Positions 36,102-47,553 of a stretch of 64,000 bases of DNA are shown one piece after another. A program made the position numbers and the translations under genes. Under the pieces are notes generated by a model. It made no database searches. It was not told where the DNA came from and worked only from the letters and a program-made list of their open reading frames with translations. Source of the DNA: Hawksworthiomyces lignivorus (taxonomy: Eukaryota > Ascomycota > Sordariomycetes > Ophiostomatales > Ophiostomataceae). The stretch is taken from contig NTMA01000005.1 of the NCBI GenBank assembly GCA_002917075.1, positions 1 to 64,000 of the forward strand. The letters run 5' to 3'. Every line of letters starts with the position of its first letter. The first letter of the stretch is position 1.

Positions 36102-37117
36102 GGGGCGCGCCGTCGCAGCCCAAAAAGGTGTTTCCGGAGACGTGGATCTGCCGGCGCTCGCTGCATGCCAACAGCGCCGTGCCGGGCAGCGCCAGCTGGG
36201 CCGAGTTCCTGACGTACATGAAGGACCAGCACGCCGAGACGGAGAAGGCGATGACGCCGACGGTGATCGAGGCGCACGAGGCCATAAAGTGGACGGCGGC
36301 GCGCGAGGCGCTGCGGCCCGAGGAGGGCGGCGGTGCCGAGGAGGGCGGCCGCCGCTGGTCCAACTTCTCGCTGGCGCTGCACGAGATGCGCCACAAGATC
36401 GGCCGCCCTGTGCTCAAGGACCGCGTCTTCCCCGTGCTGCAGATGACCTGCCGCAGCGTCGGCGACGCCGCCCTGCCCGAGTTCCTCGTCGCCAGCGTCA
36501 CCGTCCGCGACTTTGGCGCCACCCCGGCCACTCACGACGTCGCCCGCCTCACCCGCCTGCCCAGCGTCGTCGCCGCCTCCTACGTGAGCGTCGAGCGCAT
36601 CCGCATCCTGCCCCCGGCCGAGCCCCTCGCGCCGGACGCCGCCGCCGCCGCTCTCCCCGCCCACAGCAACCCCGGCGCCCGCATCGAGTGGATCATGGCC
36701 ACCGCGTCCGACGCCGGCGGTGTGCTCCCGCACAAGGTCCAGTCCATGGCCGTGCCCGGCCAGATCGCCAAGGACGTGCCGCTCTTCTTCAAGTGGGTGG
36801 CCGCCGAGCGGAAGCAGCAACGAGGCGCCGCGGCGGCACCGGGTCCGGCGGTAGAGCCGGCTCCTGTCGCTACTGCCGAAGAGCCGGCACCGGTGCAGCC
36901 TGAGCAGCCGGCAGAGCAGGCAAAGGAACCGGTATGAAACCAATCCCTCTAGCCCCTAGCTTCACCAGCAAGAAGCAACGAGCAAGGAACTGACAAACTC
37001 GCGCAGGAAAACGTTGCGGTTGCACAGCAGCCCGCTCTGGTTGGAGAATCGGAAGCCGCTGCCGCACCGGCTCAGGCACCGGGCGAGAATCCTGCTGCCG
37101 CACCTCAGGCCCCCTAA
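35651..37117 (+). CDS. DUF3074 (START-like) domain protein
   Basis: Exons are 35651-36931 and 37007-37117, giving 463 aa. The family is fungal, with a START/Bet v1-like lipid-binding fold predicted, but its biochemical role is not established. An N-terminal helix-rich part (LGPLLRLWGLTMDQLP; VTSFLMSFLQESVAFVDSL) is followed by WKRKGSKSYHGKET and VFPETWICRRSLHANS. The core includes WSNFSLALHEMRHKIGRPVL, DRVFPVLQMT, IEWIMATASDAGGVLP and MAVPGQIAKDVPLFFKWV. An Ala/Glu-rich insert ending in a Pro10 run (36071-36100) interrupts the domain. The 75-nt intron has GTATGA as donor and an AACTGAC branch; failure to splice would stop at once, and splicing adds 36 Ala/Pro/Gln-rich residues. It converges on sdhA, about 800 bp away. 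Lipid binding is inferred from the family. Confidence 0.85.
36071..36100 (+). repeat. (CCG)10 coding poly-proline
   Basis: Ten CCG codons inside the DUF3074 gene, coding ten consecutive prolines between an acidic linker and RGAPSQPKKVF. It is likely to vary in length between strains. Confidence 0.9.
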
Positions 37118-37914
37118 TCAGCGCAGAGATGAAGAGAAGGCGTGAGCAGGTCGCCAATAGCTAATATTTTTTTGCACAGAAGTGGGTAATGTTAATGGGC
37201 TTGCACAAAGAAGCAGTGCCCTTCACTTGTTTCATTTCTATTTTTTCCTCTTTCGTTTCAAAGTAATGATTCCTTTTGCGTTTATGTTCTTCTGCAATTT
37301 AGATATCCCCCCTTTTCACCCTGTGGTCCTATTTTACACTGTACTCGTTAATGTTTTATGTGGTTTACCGTAATGTTTTTTGTATTATGTACAGAGAGAT
37401 CAAAGATAAAGTTTAATTCTCTGCTCTGTTACTCAGTCCCAGTACAACGTGAGCTTTCACTCGTTAGCTTGTTTTGTAGCTGTCGCCATCTCTTCACATC
37501 AAGTATCAGCAGCGAGTCCTCTGCACAAGAGAAAAGTCAATGAATATTTTTAATTCTTTTTTTTTGAACGTTCGACATGGTTTGTTTATATAAAAAAGTA
37601 ACCAAAGAACTACTACGCCAAGCCTGGTGTGTTTTGTCTGTCTGTCTGAAAAATTGCTATAAACAAATAGTAGAAAAAGGGGGAAAACACTAATAGTTTT
37701 TCTTTTGTACAACATCTGGCGCAGTTCCGCTCGTGCCGACTAAACGTCGGAGCGCCGACAGAACGGCTTGAATGAGCGTCCCGTCGTTCAGTCTGCTGGC
37801 CCCCCTCAATCAAGTAGCGCTCCATTTTGCCATTGGCCCTCTGACGCACCTGACTCTGCTCCTGCCTGACTTTTTCTTGGTCCTACACAGCTACTCTCTC
37901 TCTGCTTTGCTCGC
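37118..37914. other. Convergent 3' intergenic region
   Basis: 0.8 kb of AT-rich DNA between the stops of the DUF3074 gene and sdhA. It holds the 3' UTRs of both and no ORF with support. Confidence 0.6.
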
Positions 37915-40200
37915 TTAGTACACACGCTTGAACGGCGGCACGGGCTTGCACTCGTTCTCGTCCAGGGTGGTGCTGATGACCTTGCGGTACTTGAGGTCGA
38001 CAGCGCCGTGGGGCTGCTTCTGGAAGGTCAGAGTGTGCTTCATCCAGTTGACGTCGTCACGGTCCGGGTAGTCCTCGCGAGCGTGGGCACCACGGGACTC
38101 CTTGCGGTTGGCGGCGGCGGTGGCGGTCTGGGTGGCGCAGGTCAGCAGGTTGCGGAGCTCGAGGGTCTCGACGAGGTCCGAGTTCCAGATCATGCTGCGG
38201 TCCTTGATGCCGACCTCGTTGAAGCTCTTGTCGACCTTGGTGATGTTGCGGACACCCTCGTCGAGCGACTCCTGGGTGCGGAACACGCTGACGTCCGTCT
38301 GCATGGTCTTCTGCATGGCGAGGCGGATCTCGGCGGTGGACTTGGGGCCATCGGCGTTGCGGATCTTGTCGAGGAACTCGATCGAGTCGGCACCAGCGTC
38401 GGCGCGCAGAGGCTTCAGCTTCCGGCCGGGGGGGGACTCGTCGCGGATGGTGTGGGACACGGCGCGGCCGAAGACGACCAGATCCAGCAGGGAGTTGGCA
38501 CCCAGGCGGTTGGCGCCGTGGACGGAAACGCAAGCGGCCTCACCGCAGGCGAACAGGCCGGGGACGACCTTGTCCTCGCCGCGCTCGTCGATGGTCAGCA
38601 CCTGGCCGGTGTACTTGGTCGGGATACCGCCCATGTTGTAGTGGACGGTGGGCAGGACAGGGATGGGCTGCTTGCGCACGTCGACGCCTGAGAAGATGCT
38701 GGCGGTCTCAGAGATACCGGGCAGACGCTCGGCAAGGATCTCGGCGGGCAGATGGCTCAGCTGCAGGTAGATGTGGTCCTTGTCAGGGCCGACACCGCGG
38801 CCCTCACGAATCTCGAGGGTCATGGAGCGGGACACGACGTCACGCGAGGCCAGATCCTTGGCAGTCGGGGCGTAACGCTCCATGAAGCGCTCACCCTCGC
38901 TGTTCAGCAGGTAGCCACCCTCACCACGAGCACCCTCGGTGATCAGGCAGCCGGCGCCGTAGATACCGGTAGGGTGGAACTGGACGAACTCGAGATCCTG
39001 GTTGGGCAGGCCGGCGCGGGCAACCATGGCCATGCCGTCACCAGTGCAAGTGTGGGCAGAGGTGCAGCTGAAGTAGGTACGGCCGTAACCACCGGTGGCC
39101 AGGACGGTGTTGTTGGCAAGGAAGCGGTGCAGGGTGCCGTCCTCCTGGTTGTAGGCCAGGACACCACGGCACTCACCGTCCTGCATGATCAGGTCGATGG
39201 CAAAGTACTCGATGAAGTAGTTGGTGTTGTGGCGCAGCGACTGGCCGTAGAGAGTGTGCAGCAGGGCGTGACCGGTACGATCGGCGGCAGCGCAGCAGCG
39301 GTAGGCCTGGCCACCCTTGCCGAACTCGCGGGACTGACCACCGAAAGCACGCTGGTAGCTATTGTCCTGTTAGCGTGGAGTCCTCGCTCTGCTTCTTGTC
39401 TGTCTGCTTACATCTTGCCCTCGTCGGTACGCGAGAAGGGGCAGCCGTAGTGCTCGAGCTCGATAATGGAGGCAGGAGCTTCGCGGGTCATGTAGTGGAT
39501 GGCATCCTGGTCACCTAGCCAATCGGAACCCTTGACGGTGTCGTACATGTGCCAGCGCCAGTCGTCCTCGTGCATGTTACCGAGCGCGGCGTTGATGCCA
39601 CCCTGGGCAGCGACAGTGTGGCTTCGGGTAGGGAAGAGCTTCGAGATACAGGCGGTGTTGAAGCCGGCCTCGGCCAGGCCGAAGGCAGCGCGCAGGCCGG
39701 AACCACCAGCGCCGACAACAACGGCGTCGTATTCGTGGTCCTACACGGGAGTCAGCGGATTTGGTCGGGAATTGGCACGCGCAGAAGACAAGGGAGACTG
39801 CCGAGGCACAAACATACAATGACCGGGTACTTGCTGCTCACAAAGGAGGAAGCCTCCTTAGCCCGAAGAGGGCCATTTGCGATAACGCGAGCTGTGGGTA
39901 GTTCCGCGAGTTAGCTAAGCTGCTCTTCCTTGGTCGGTATCGCCCCCCTAGTCGTAGTGATTGTCGTCCGAGCTTACCTGCTGGCCGCGTAGAAGAAAAG
40001 CATCTTGTGGATTGGAACTGGATAGTCCAAAAGCAGCGAGGATTAGCATTGCCTCTCCTTGACTTTTATGGCACCACAATCGCGTATTGCCAATGCAACC
40101 GAGATAGAGTGGATCTGCGGGGAGAGAGGGATTGGAAAAGAGTACGCACCGCTGGCCGGGCAATTGTCGCCAGCCGCTTCCATGCCCCCGTGGACGCCAT
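37915..40200 (-). CDS. sdhA: Succinate dehydrogenase flavoprotein subunit, mitochondrial
   Basis: Oxidises succinate to fumarate in complex II of the inner mitochondrial membrane; also part of the TCA cycle. Assembled from five exons: 40150-40200, 39978-40017, 39818-39891, 39412-39740 and 37915-39358 (645 aa). The first three exons (51, 40 and 74 nt) code the targeting sequence [32 protein letters not shown] and the linker to SSKYPVI. Then come the dinucleotide-binding loop [13 protein letters not shown] (from about residue 62), the flavinylation site SHTVAAQGG with His96 expected to carry [27 protein letters not shown], and [19 protein letters not shown]. The C-terminal PPFKRVY end is usual. 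The last intron (39359-39411, 53 nt) must use acceptor AATAG, because an earlier AACAG 8 nt upstream would shift the frame. All junctions conserve the frame. Confidence 0.96.
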
Positions 40201-41616
40201 CTCGTGTGTCTATCGGATTTGGTACGGAGCAAGCTCAGTCGCTCCCGGAGTTTCTGCGGTGTTGGTAGCGCGGGAGGGAATTGCCTTTCGAGGCGAAGCT
40301 CAACCGCGTGACAAAAAAGTGGCGTATCGCTTTTTTGTTTGTCGATGTAGACTTTTTGTCTAGAAGAGGCGGCTCTAGAGCATTGGCCGGATGAAACGTC
40401 GAAGAAAATGGACGACGCACGCGAGAGAAAAAGAGGGAGGGGAGAGGATCGTGTGATTTGGAGAAGAGGAAAAGGGAAGAGAACGAAGCGAATCAATTGA
40501 AGTTCTGGGCAGAGAAGAATTGTGTGGTACAACGACAGCGACGGGGAGAGGAAGGATGACGAAGAAAAAAGGAAACCGCACAATTCCGAGCCGATTGGCT
40601 TCACAGCCGGAATCCGCACCACTGCACAGTAAAAGACGTCCCTCATTGGGGGAAGGCAGGGCGAATGGCCCCTTCCGCCCAGCTCGCTATGCTCAAAACG
40701 CTCCTTCTGTTCTCAAGTTCTGTGGGTGGGTGGTTCCTTCCATTCCCCGCACTAGCCAATCTGCGTGCTGGCATTTCTCATTACGCTCCACCAGAGCAAC
40801 CGCAGTGCTCTGTCGTCCTGGGGAGAGAAGGTACCTACACACATACATATCGTACTTGTACAAGCAACTGCTCCACATCAGCACACTCTCCCGCTACCTC
40901 GCTCCTGCCTTCCCTTTCAACATAGTAGTTTTCTTAGCCGAGCACCTGCCGAAAGATTGGTCTGTGCGTCAGCGCCCATGTGCTTCTGCTTATGCATAAC
41001 TATGCTCTCTATAACTATATGTAATTAGTAGGTTTGTCAATCTTTCGATACATGCATAGCGAGTGTTGCATTGACAGCTTCCTTCCATTCGACAGCTGCG
41101 AGAGAATATTCCGAGGAGAGCTTCTTTACATTTCTAGAGCCGGCTAGCTATCCATTGTTCTCTGCATCTTATTCTCTGTGAGGCGGGACTATGCCAGCTC
41201 GGCTCTCTGACAGGTACATGTACCGTGGCATCTAGAAGTTCCGATCTACCACCAAGACGCCAAGAAAAGCATGTGACACTCAAGTCAGATTCACTGCAGG
41301 CCAGGCCAGGGAGAGTACCCAGAATAGTATCCCTGACTGGAATGCTTTGCAGAAAACGAATATTGTTATTGTTGCTTTATCGACGGAGATTCCAGGAAGA
41401 AAGCCAAGTGTACAAGAGGTATATTCTGTGAAATAGTCTTTGCACGCAAATTCAAGAAATGGGAGACAACGGTGCCTAGAACGCCCAAATATGAACTTCA
41501 TTCAGTATATGCATCCCTTCCTCCTCCCAATGCGTGCTGGTTTTCATATGTGCTCTATCCTTTCCCCTTTCTCTTTGCACTGCCCTCACTCTCGTTACTT
41601 CTATCTCTCTCTCTCT
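40201..41616. other. Intergenic region: sdhA promoter and 3' flank of the PX gene
   Basis: 1.4 kb without a supportable gene. It includes an inverted CCAAT box (ATTGG at 40594-40598), pyrimidine-rich DNA on the sdhA sense strand (40380-40570) and TA-rich DNA near 41000-41050. Confidence 0.55.
40594..40598 (-). promoter_or_regulatory. CCAAT box upstream of sdhA
   Basis: CCAAT on the minus strand, 394 bp before the sdhA start codon. The fungal HAP complex controls many respiratory genes through CCAAT, so control of sdhA is plausible but unproven; a 5-bp site is weak evidence. Confidence 0.3.
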
Positions 41617-44600
41617 TTATTCGGCTAGGACGGTGCGCAGCATAATCATAAAGTTCTCTTTGAGCTTGTAGATCTCCTCGACGTGCGGCTTAACGGGCTC
41701 GCCGGCGGTGCGCCGCAGCCTGTCCTGGCGCTTGGCGCGCCGCTGCCTCTCGGCCTCGATGGGGTCGAGGTCCTCGGCGGCCTCCTCGTCGGCCTCCTCG
41801 TCGGAAAGGTCATCGTCGTCGTAGGCCATCTCCTGGAGGTCGACGGGGTTGAGGCCAAAGTCGCCGACGCTGAAGCCGGCCGGGATGGCCAGGCCTCCGC
41901 CGTCGTCAATGTTGCCGTCGCCCTCGGCGGCCATCTTCTGGCGCGTCTTGTCCTGGTGCCACTTCTTGCGGGCCTCCTGCCAGGCGATGAGGGCGTCGAT
42001 CTCGGCGACGGCCTTGGCCTTGTCGAGGGCGCCGACGCTGACGGCGCCGGCAAAGAGCGCGTTGATGTCGAGGGTGCCGCCGGCGGGGCCCTTGCGGAGG
42101 AACTCGAGGATGCCCTCGATCCAGCCCATGAGCTGGCCAAAGAGGCCGTTGTCGTGCGTGTGCACCTCGTGCACAAACTTGTAAAAGTTGTGCTCGTGGC
42201 GCTGGCACAGGTCGATAAAGGCCTGCACCGTCTGGTTGGGGTCGGCCGATGCGTCCTGCTCGCGGCAGCACTCGACCACCTGCACCAGGTCGTCGACGAA
42301 GACGGCAAAGTCGGTGACGCTGCTGTACACGTTGGCCGACTTGTACACGCGCACCAGCGGCTCGTAGAAGATGGTGAAGAGGTCGCGGAAAAGCGACAGC
42401 GTCACCGGCTCCTCGATCAGCCGCAGCATCATCGCCTTGTCGCGCTGCCGCGTGTACAGCTTCATCAGCTGCTTGAGGTACGAGAACAGCTGCGCCCCCT
42501 GCAGCAGCGCGTCGTCCACGTGCTCCACCGCCGCGTTGAACGCCACGTACGCGTTGAACAGCCGCCCGATCTGCTCCGGCTCCAGCGCCGGCGCCAGCTG
42601 CTCCGACCGCAGGATCCCCACGATCAGGTCCACGTCGTCGTCCGCCGCCTCCGCCCGGATCGCCGCCTTGACCGCCTCGTCCGCGTCCGAGTACGCCCGC
42701 AGCTTGTCCACAAACACCGCGTCGTCGATCTTGACCGCCAGCGCGTCGATCGACCGCTGGAAGTTGCGGATCCCGTCGTGCAGCGTCAGCGAGAAGATGC
42801 GCTGCATCAGCGACCGCGCCCCGAACGGCTGCGCCAGGAAAATGTCCAGCACGCTCGACATGACCACCGCCGGGTTCGCCACCCGGATCACGTTCTTGAT
42901 CACCGTGTATGGGATCAGCGAGTGGATCCGCTTCGCCTGCGCAAACAGCTCCGGCGAGTTGTCCTCCGCCAGGAACAGGTGGTAGATGGTCGCCGCCACT
43001 TCGATGCGCAGCCACTCCGCAAACTTCTGGTACTGGATGCTCAGGTCCTGGATCGTCTTCTTCTCCTTGATCTCCTTGAACAGCATCGTCAGCCCGTTGC
43101 GCTCCACAATGTCTTGCCGGAACCTGTAGCGTAAAAAAGTGTCAGCAAGCTAGCCCCGGATCCCGCTGAAGGACAGGAGCAAAAAAGGGAAACAGACTGT
43201 TCCATGTAGACATCCAGCTCGGCGGCCCTTCGCCGCGCGATCTCGTAAAACTTCTTCTGCTCTTCCACGCGCCTCTGGTCGACCACTTTTCTCCGCGCAA
43301 TGTCTTCGACGTCCTCGTCGTTTGGTGTGATGGAGTCGCGCGTGAGGAAGTCTTGCATGGCCTTGGTCTGGGCAACTTGCTGGTTTTGGAGCAGTGTGCG
43401 CAGGTAGGCCCGTAGAGAAATGCGCTGATTTTCACGCCAGAGAACAATGTGCTGCAACTATGTTAGTTTTCTTGTCGAATGCCGCTCGTATGAAGCCATC
43501 CTGCCACCTATAACATGTAGAAACACAAACACGTACATCTGGCGGCTTGGCATACTGATTCACCAGGCCCGTTGGACTCAGGGGAGGTGCGCTATCTGTG
43601 GAGGGCCGGGGTGAGTTTCTTCCCGATGCCGCCGAGCCCGTTCGGCGGTGTTCTATGCTAGTGGTTAGTGACATGTCTCTCTCTCAGTCGTGTCCGCAGA
43701 TACCGAGCGACCTACCTCGAACGGTGAGGTTCTTGAGCGACTCTGCCGCACCGCCAACAGCATTCCCGTTGGGAGTGGCTATGTGTGTTGACGCTGACGA
43801 GATGGAGGAGTCATCCGACTCGTTAGTGCCCACAATGCCTCCGATGATGGCCGCCGTCGTCGAGCTCGTCTTGTTCTTTTTTGGTAGTGGTGGCAGCACC
43901 CGCCCTGGCAGCTCTGTCCGCAGGGCCTTGTGCAGGCGGCCAAAGTCACCGTACCGACGGCCGACAAAATGCTCCAGCTCGCCCTTTCTCTTGACCCTAA
44001 GAATGAATTCCTGTTTCGTCTGTTAGAAATATTGCCATGTGTTCCCTGTGACGTCTGGGCCAAAAAAAAAAAGAAAAAAAAAAAGAAAATGAGATCCTCC
44101 AACGTACGGCGTGCTTGTGGAAACGGATATTGCGCTTGACGGAGGTGACGCGAACACCTGCTACATTGACATCCCAACCGTTAACAAAGTTGCCCTCGGG
44201 CATCGAGCCCAGTACACCAGTGTCGATAGCGTCGCGGTCGACAATCTCGAGCTCGGCGAAGCGAATGCGCTCCTCGAAACCGGACGACGTGCGCACGCCT
44301 GAGACCATCATGAGCTCGACGAGCTTCTGCGACTTGATGGCCAGCTTGCGCCGCTTGGTCTCCTCAAGGCGGTCTTCCGACGACGAGATATTCTTGCTGG
44401 CGAACGACTCGAGGAACTGTAAACATGAAGCATCCTGTCAGACATGTCGACATCTCCGAGGATAAAGCAAAAGAGCAATAAGAACAAAGAAAGAAAAAAA
44501 GGCCATATATATGGCGCCGTAAGGACTCAAACCCACCACTTGTACTTTGTCTTGCCAGAACTCCTTCTCGCGGGCCTTGTCGAGGAACGGAAACTCGCGG

Positions 44601-45128
44601 ACGTGGTGGACGAAGATGTAGCGGAGGATAGGCAGGCCGGAATCAAGCGGCGAGACCTCGCCGAGGCTGGACTTGAAGGGGGCACCGAACCGGCGCAGCG
44701 CCGTCGGAGAGTTGAGCTCGCTGATCTCCCATTGTGCCTGCTCACCGATGAGCTCGCGTTTGAGGTCTGAGAGCGGTTAGCAGGGGTCTAAGACACCCCA
44801 AAAGGAAAAAAGGAAGCCTCTCAAAAAAAAAAAAGTAAAATACAAAAAAACGAGACAACTACAAAATGCGTTCGTAAATGGCTCAAGACTAACAGTGTTC
44901 TTGTTTTCCCGTCAGTGTCTGGCCGGGGGGAGGCACATCGGACGATGAGGCAGCGGTGGCGCCGGGAGCTGCGGAGCTGCTCGTGGTGACGTCGTTGGGC
45001 TTGCCTGTAGGGGTGTTGGTGCTGCTGGTGGTGGCGCTGGAGCCGTTCAGCAGCTGCTTGACGCTGCTGGTCGCGTCGATGCCACCTTGCGCCGGAGCAC
45101 CGGAACCCTGCGACGACTCGCTTGCCAT
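41617..45128 (-). CDS. PX-domain protein with PX-associated and DUF3818 regions (Ypr097w/Lec1-like)
   Basis: Seven exons: 44894-45128, 44540-44766, 44108-44416, 43716-44010, 43537-43652, 43198-43451 and 41617-43123 (980 aa). A Ser/Thr-rich N-terminus (1-75) leads to the PX-associated helical domain (LTGKQEHYLKRELIGEQ, LPILRYIFVHHVREFPFL, KSQKLVELMMVSG). The PX domain follows (VNVAGVRVTSVKRNIRFHKH, AEFILRVKRKGELEHFV, GRRYGDFGRLHKALRTELPG) and contains a Ser-rich loop spanning two junctions before HIVLWRENQRISLRAYLRTL. The long last exon is mostly alpha-helical DUF3818 and ends in an acidic stretch and a short helix. PX domains bind phosphoinositides, so a peripheral membrane or lipid-droplet role is inferred. 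The sixth intron starts with the unusual donor GTCTGT; the fourth has two AGs 5 nt apart, and only the second (CATAG) keeps the frame. Confidence 0.88.
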
Positions 45129-45827
45129 CGCTTCTGAACCAATTTGTCGGTTGGCGGTAGAAGCGGAAAACAAGGAACGCCCGGGAAGTGCAAAAAAGAG
45201 AGAGGATGAGAGCAGTAATATAGTATAATCAAGACTGTGGGTGAGCAGAGAGAGGCAGAGAGAAGACGAGCGTAAGCGGGAAAACCAGTGTGTGTGGGGT
45301 GTCTGCTCCCCGCTGGCCCAAGAGGCAGAACCAAAGGGCCGAGACTCTTGGCGGAAGAATGACGATGTAGACGGGCGCTAATTAAGGAACAATAAGGGGG
45401 CGGAGAAGAAGCAAAAGAAGAGGAGGAAGAGAAAGAAGAAAGCAGACTGGAGAGGGAGAGAGGGAAAGAGAGAAAAGACAATTGAAGGCTAGAAAAGAAG
45501 AGAGAATGGAGATATAAAACCGGGTCTCTTTCGTCTCTGCCCAGGGAAATTGAGAAATGGCAAAAGAAGGAAAAGATGTGCATTAAGCAGTACAGTCCAC
45601 ATGCCCCTAACAAAAAAAAAGAAGACTTAAAATATTAAAATAAGACGGCGAGTTACGATCAACAGAGCTGCCTGCGAGCAGGGACGGGACAGGCGATGAC
45701 GCTCACTGTTACCAGTGGTACGCAGCGTGGTATGCAATCTACTTCGGACTTGCACAGGCAGATTCGGATCAAGCCCAGGTCAGGAGACAGACAGCAAATG
45801 CAGCTTGCCTCACTGCAGCGGCATGCG

Positions 45828-45852
45828 TTGTGTGTGTGTGTGTGCGTGTGTG
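45828..45852 (+). repeat. GT microsatellite
   Basis: An alternating TG run broken once by a C, in the upstream flank of the PX gene. Confidence 0.85.
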
Positions 45853-47324
45853 CATCATAGGTAGCTGTGTGTTACTGATTCTCATGGATGCAAGGCGGTC
45901 GCTTACACAGGTCTCTGACTCCGGCCAATATCGCTTTCATTGTTTTTTTTTTTTTTTTTTGCTTCTACTGTGCGGAACACTGCTCTTGTCCTACGTTCTT
46001 CGTTCGTCATTTCGGCATTGCTCGAACTCTAACCCGGCAAATAAACCTGCGACTCCTCCGGGAAGATCGCTTTTGGTTCCTCTTTGTGCCGTTATTCTTT
46101 GCATTCTCTCGCCAACGCTGCTAGGCGGCATATAAAACGCACAAGCTCTGAGACCGAGCTAAAGAAGACGTGAGACTGCCCACGGTGGAGGCCAAGCGAA
46201 TGCGAGAAGAGTCCGGACCCGCCTGCTGCGCCGACCTTGGCCCAGGCAGATAAATTCGATGCGAAAGAAAGCACATCAGAGAGGCTGCAGCCGTGGATAA
46301 CTGCAGAAGAGACGCCGCGACGATGGTGGCGCAGATCGCCCCTTGGGGGGTAGGGTTTGTGTGGGGATGGGCTATGACGTTGATCCGTTTTGGCAGCACG
46401 AACAGATGAAAAATAAGCATATCCTGTTAGTTTGCGTATTCGTATTTTCTGCCGCCGTGCAATACTACGGCAATCCCTCCCTTTAATCGCTATTCTCTTT
46501 CTTTCTCTGCCTCTCAGTCTCACACGCCCTCTCTCCTTTTGCAACTGGCGCCGGGTTGTACGATGGAACTCTTTGTGCAACAGCCAGCCGCGAACAATAC
46601 CATTCTCACCATATCCTTGCCGTCACACCGGAGTTTAGCACGATGAAAAGGGTATACCCAAAGGGGAAATAATATCACAGCACGGAAGCTGAAATGCCAA
46701 TCACATCTCAGCACGGACTGGCATGATGCAGAGCTGTGGTATTTTCCTCTCTTGTGATCCGTCTTAGCGCCCAGAACGTTGTGCTGCCAGCGGATGACCC
46801 CGGGTGACGAGATGCTATCAATAATTTTCCCTGTCGGACGAGATATTATGATTAGTAGGGGCACCGTTTCTATTTCTCTTTGAGCGTTTTATTAGTAGCC
46901 TTTCTTTTTTTTTCCTTTCTTAATTTTTATTATTTTATTGACGTCCTGATTGCCTCATTACGTATACAGCTTTCGTGTTTGTGGCGGAGAGTGCTAGCGG
47001 ACCGCAGTGACATGCTTGGCGTACAGTTTCTCTCTGGAAAGTTCACAAGAACTTGTATAGGTGCGTAAGGCATGTAGATATGATAAAGAAAGGTGTTTCT
47101 TGCAATGCCCAAGAACAACTGGTCAAATGCGTGGCACCCGCCCGGCAACACAGCCGAAGGATTCGCTTTTTGGCTCGATGCTGTTGGTCCGCTGCTGCGT
47201 GATGAAAACCGGCCTGCAGGCCGGCCAACCTCATTTGCTGCACTTCCATCTGGAACTATGATTTACTTTTGTCAATTTGATGCCTGGGCGGATGAGCAGG
47301 ACCTGATAATTATGCTTCTGATAT

Positions 47325-47450
47325 ATAGGGAAAAAGAGATCCCAAGAAACTGTCTCATTGGATTGAATATGGACAGTGTAGAAATACATAGGGAAAAAGA
47401 TATCCCAAGAAACTGTCTCGTTGGATTGAGTATGGACAGTGTAGAAATAC
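47325..47450 (+). repeat. Two-unit 63-bp tandem duplication
   Basis: Unit 1 is 47325-47387 and unit 2 is 47388-47450, with three mismatches in 63 bases (one transversion, two A-to-G). A third unit begins with only about five matching bases. The period is 21 codons and both strands stay open across it. It sits about 100 bp from the 3' end of the His-rich membrane protein gene. Confidence 0.9.
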
Positions 47451-47553
47451 ATAGGAGACTAGACGCTACGCTTGCAATATGCTTAGATACATGACGATAG
47501 ACAGCGATAAGAATACAGAGACGAAACGAGTCGTCCACGACAGGGCCAAATGC

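Larger units (their letters stand above)
45129..47553. other. 2.4-kb intergenic region
   Basis: Promoter of the PX gene on the left and the 3' flank of the next minus-strand gene on the right. It holds a GT repeat (45828-45852), a T tract near 45943-45960 and, close to the right end, a 63-bp tandem duplication (47325-47450). A small plus-strand frame (47108-47494) spans the duplication but has no other support. Confidence 0.55.

Noticed and set aside
28556..37117. Possible biosynthetic gene cluster (P450 plus transferase-like gene plus DUF3074)
   Set aside because: The P450 is housekeeping CYP51, there is no backbone synthase, transporter or pathway regulator, and the neighbours are conserved cellular genes.
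40018..40149. Short exon-2 ATG (MLFFYAAS) as an alternative sdhA start
   Set aside because: It is out of frame with the flavoprotein; only [10 protein letters not shown] joined to the QSTRCFSS exon leads in frame into ARVIANG and SSKYPVI.
41683..43134. 483-aa antisense frame over the PX/DUF3818 gene
   Set aside because: Val/Leu/Arg/His-rich shadow; the minus-strand helical protein fits exon junctions and family layout.
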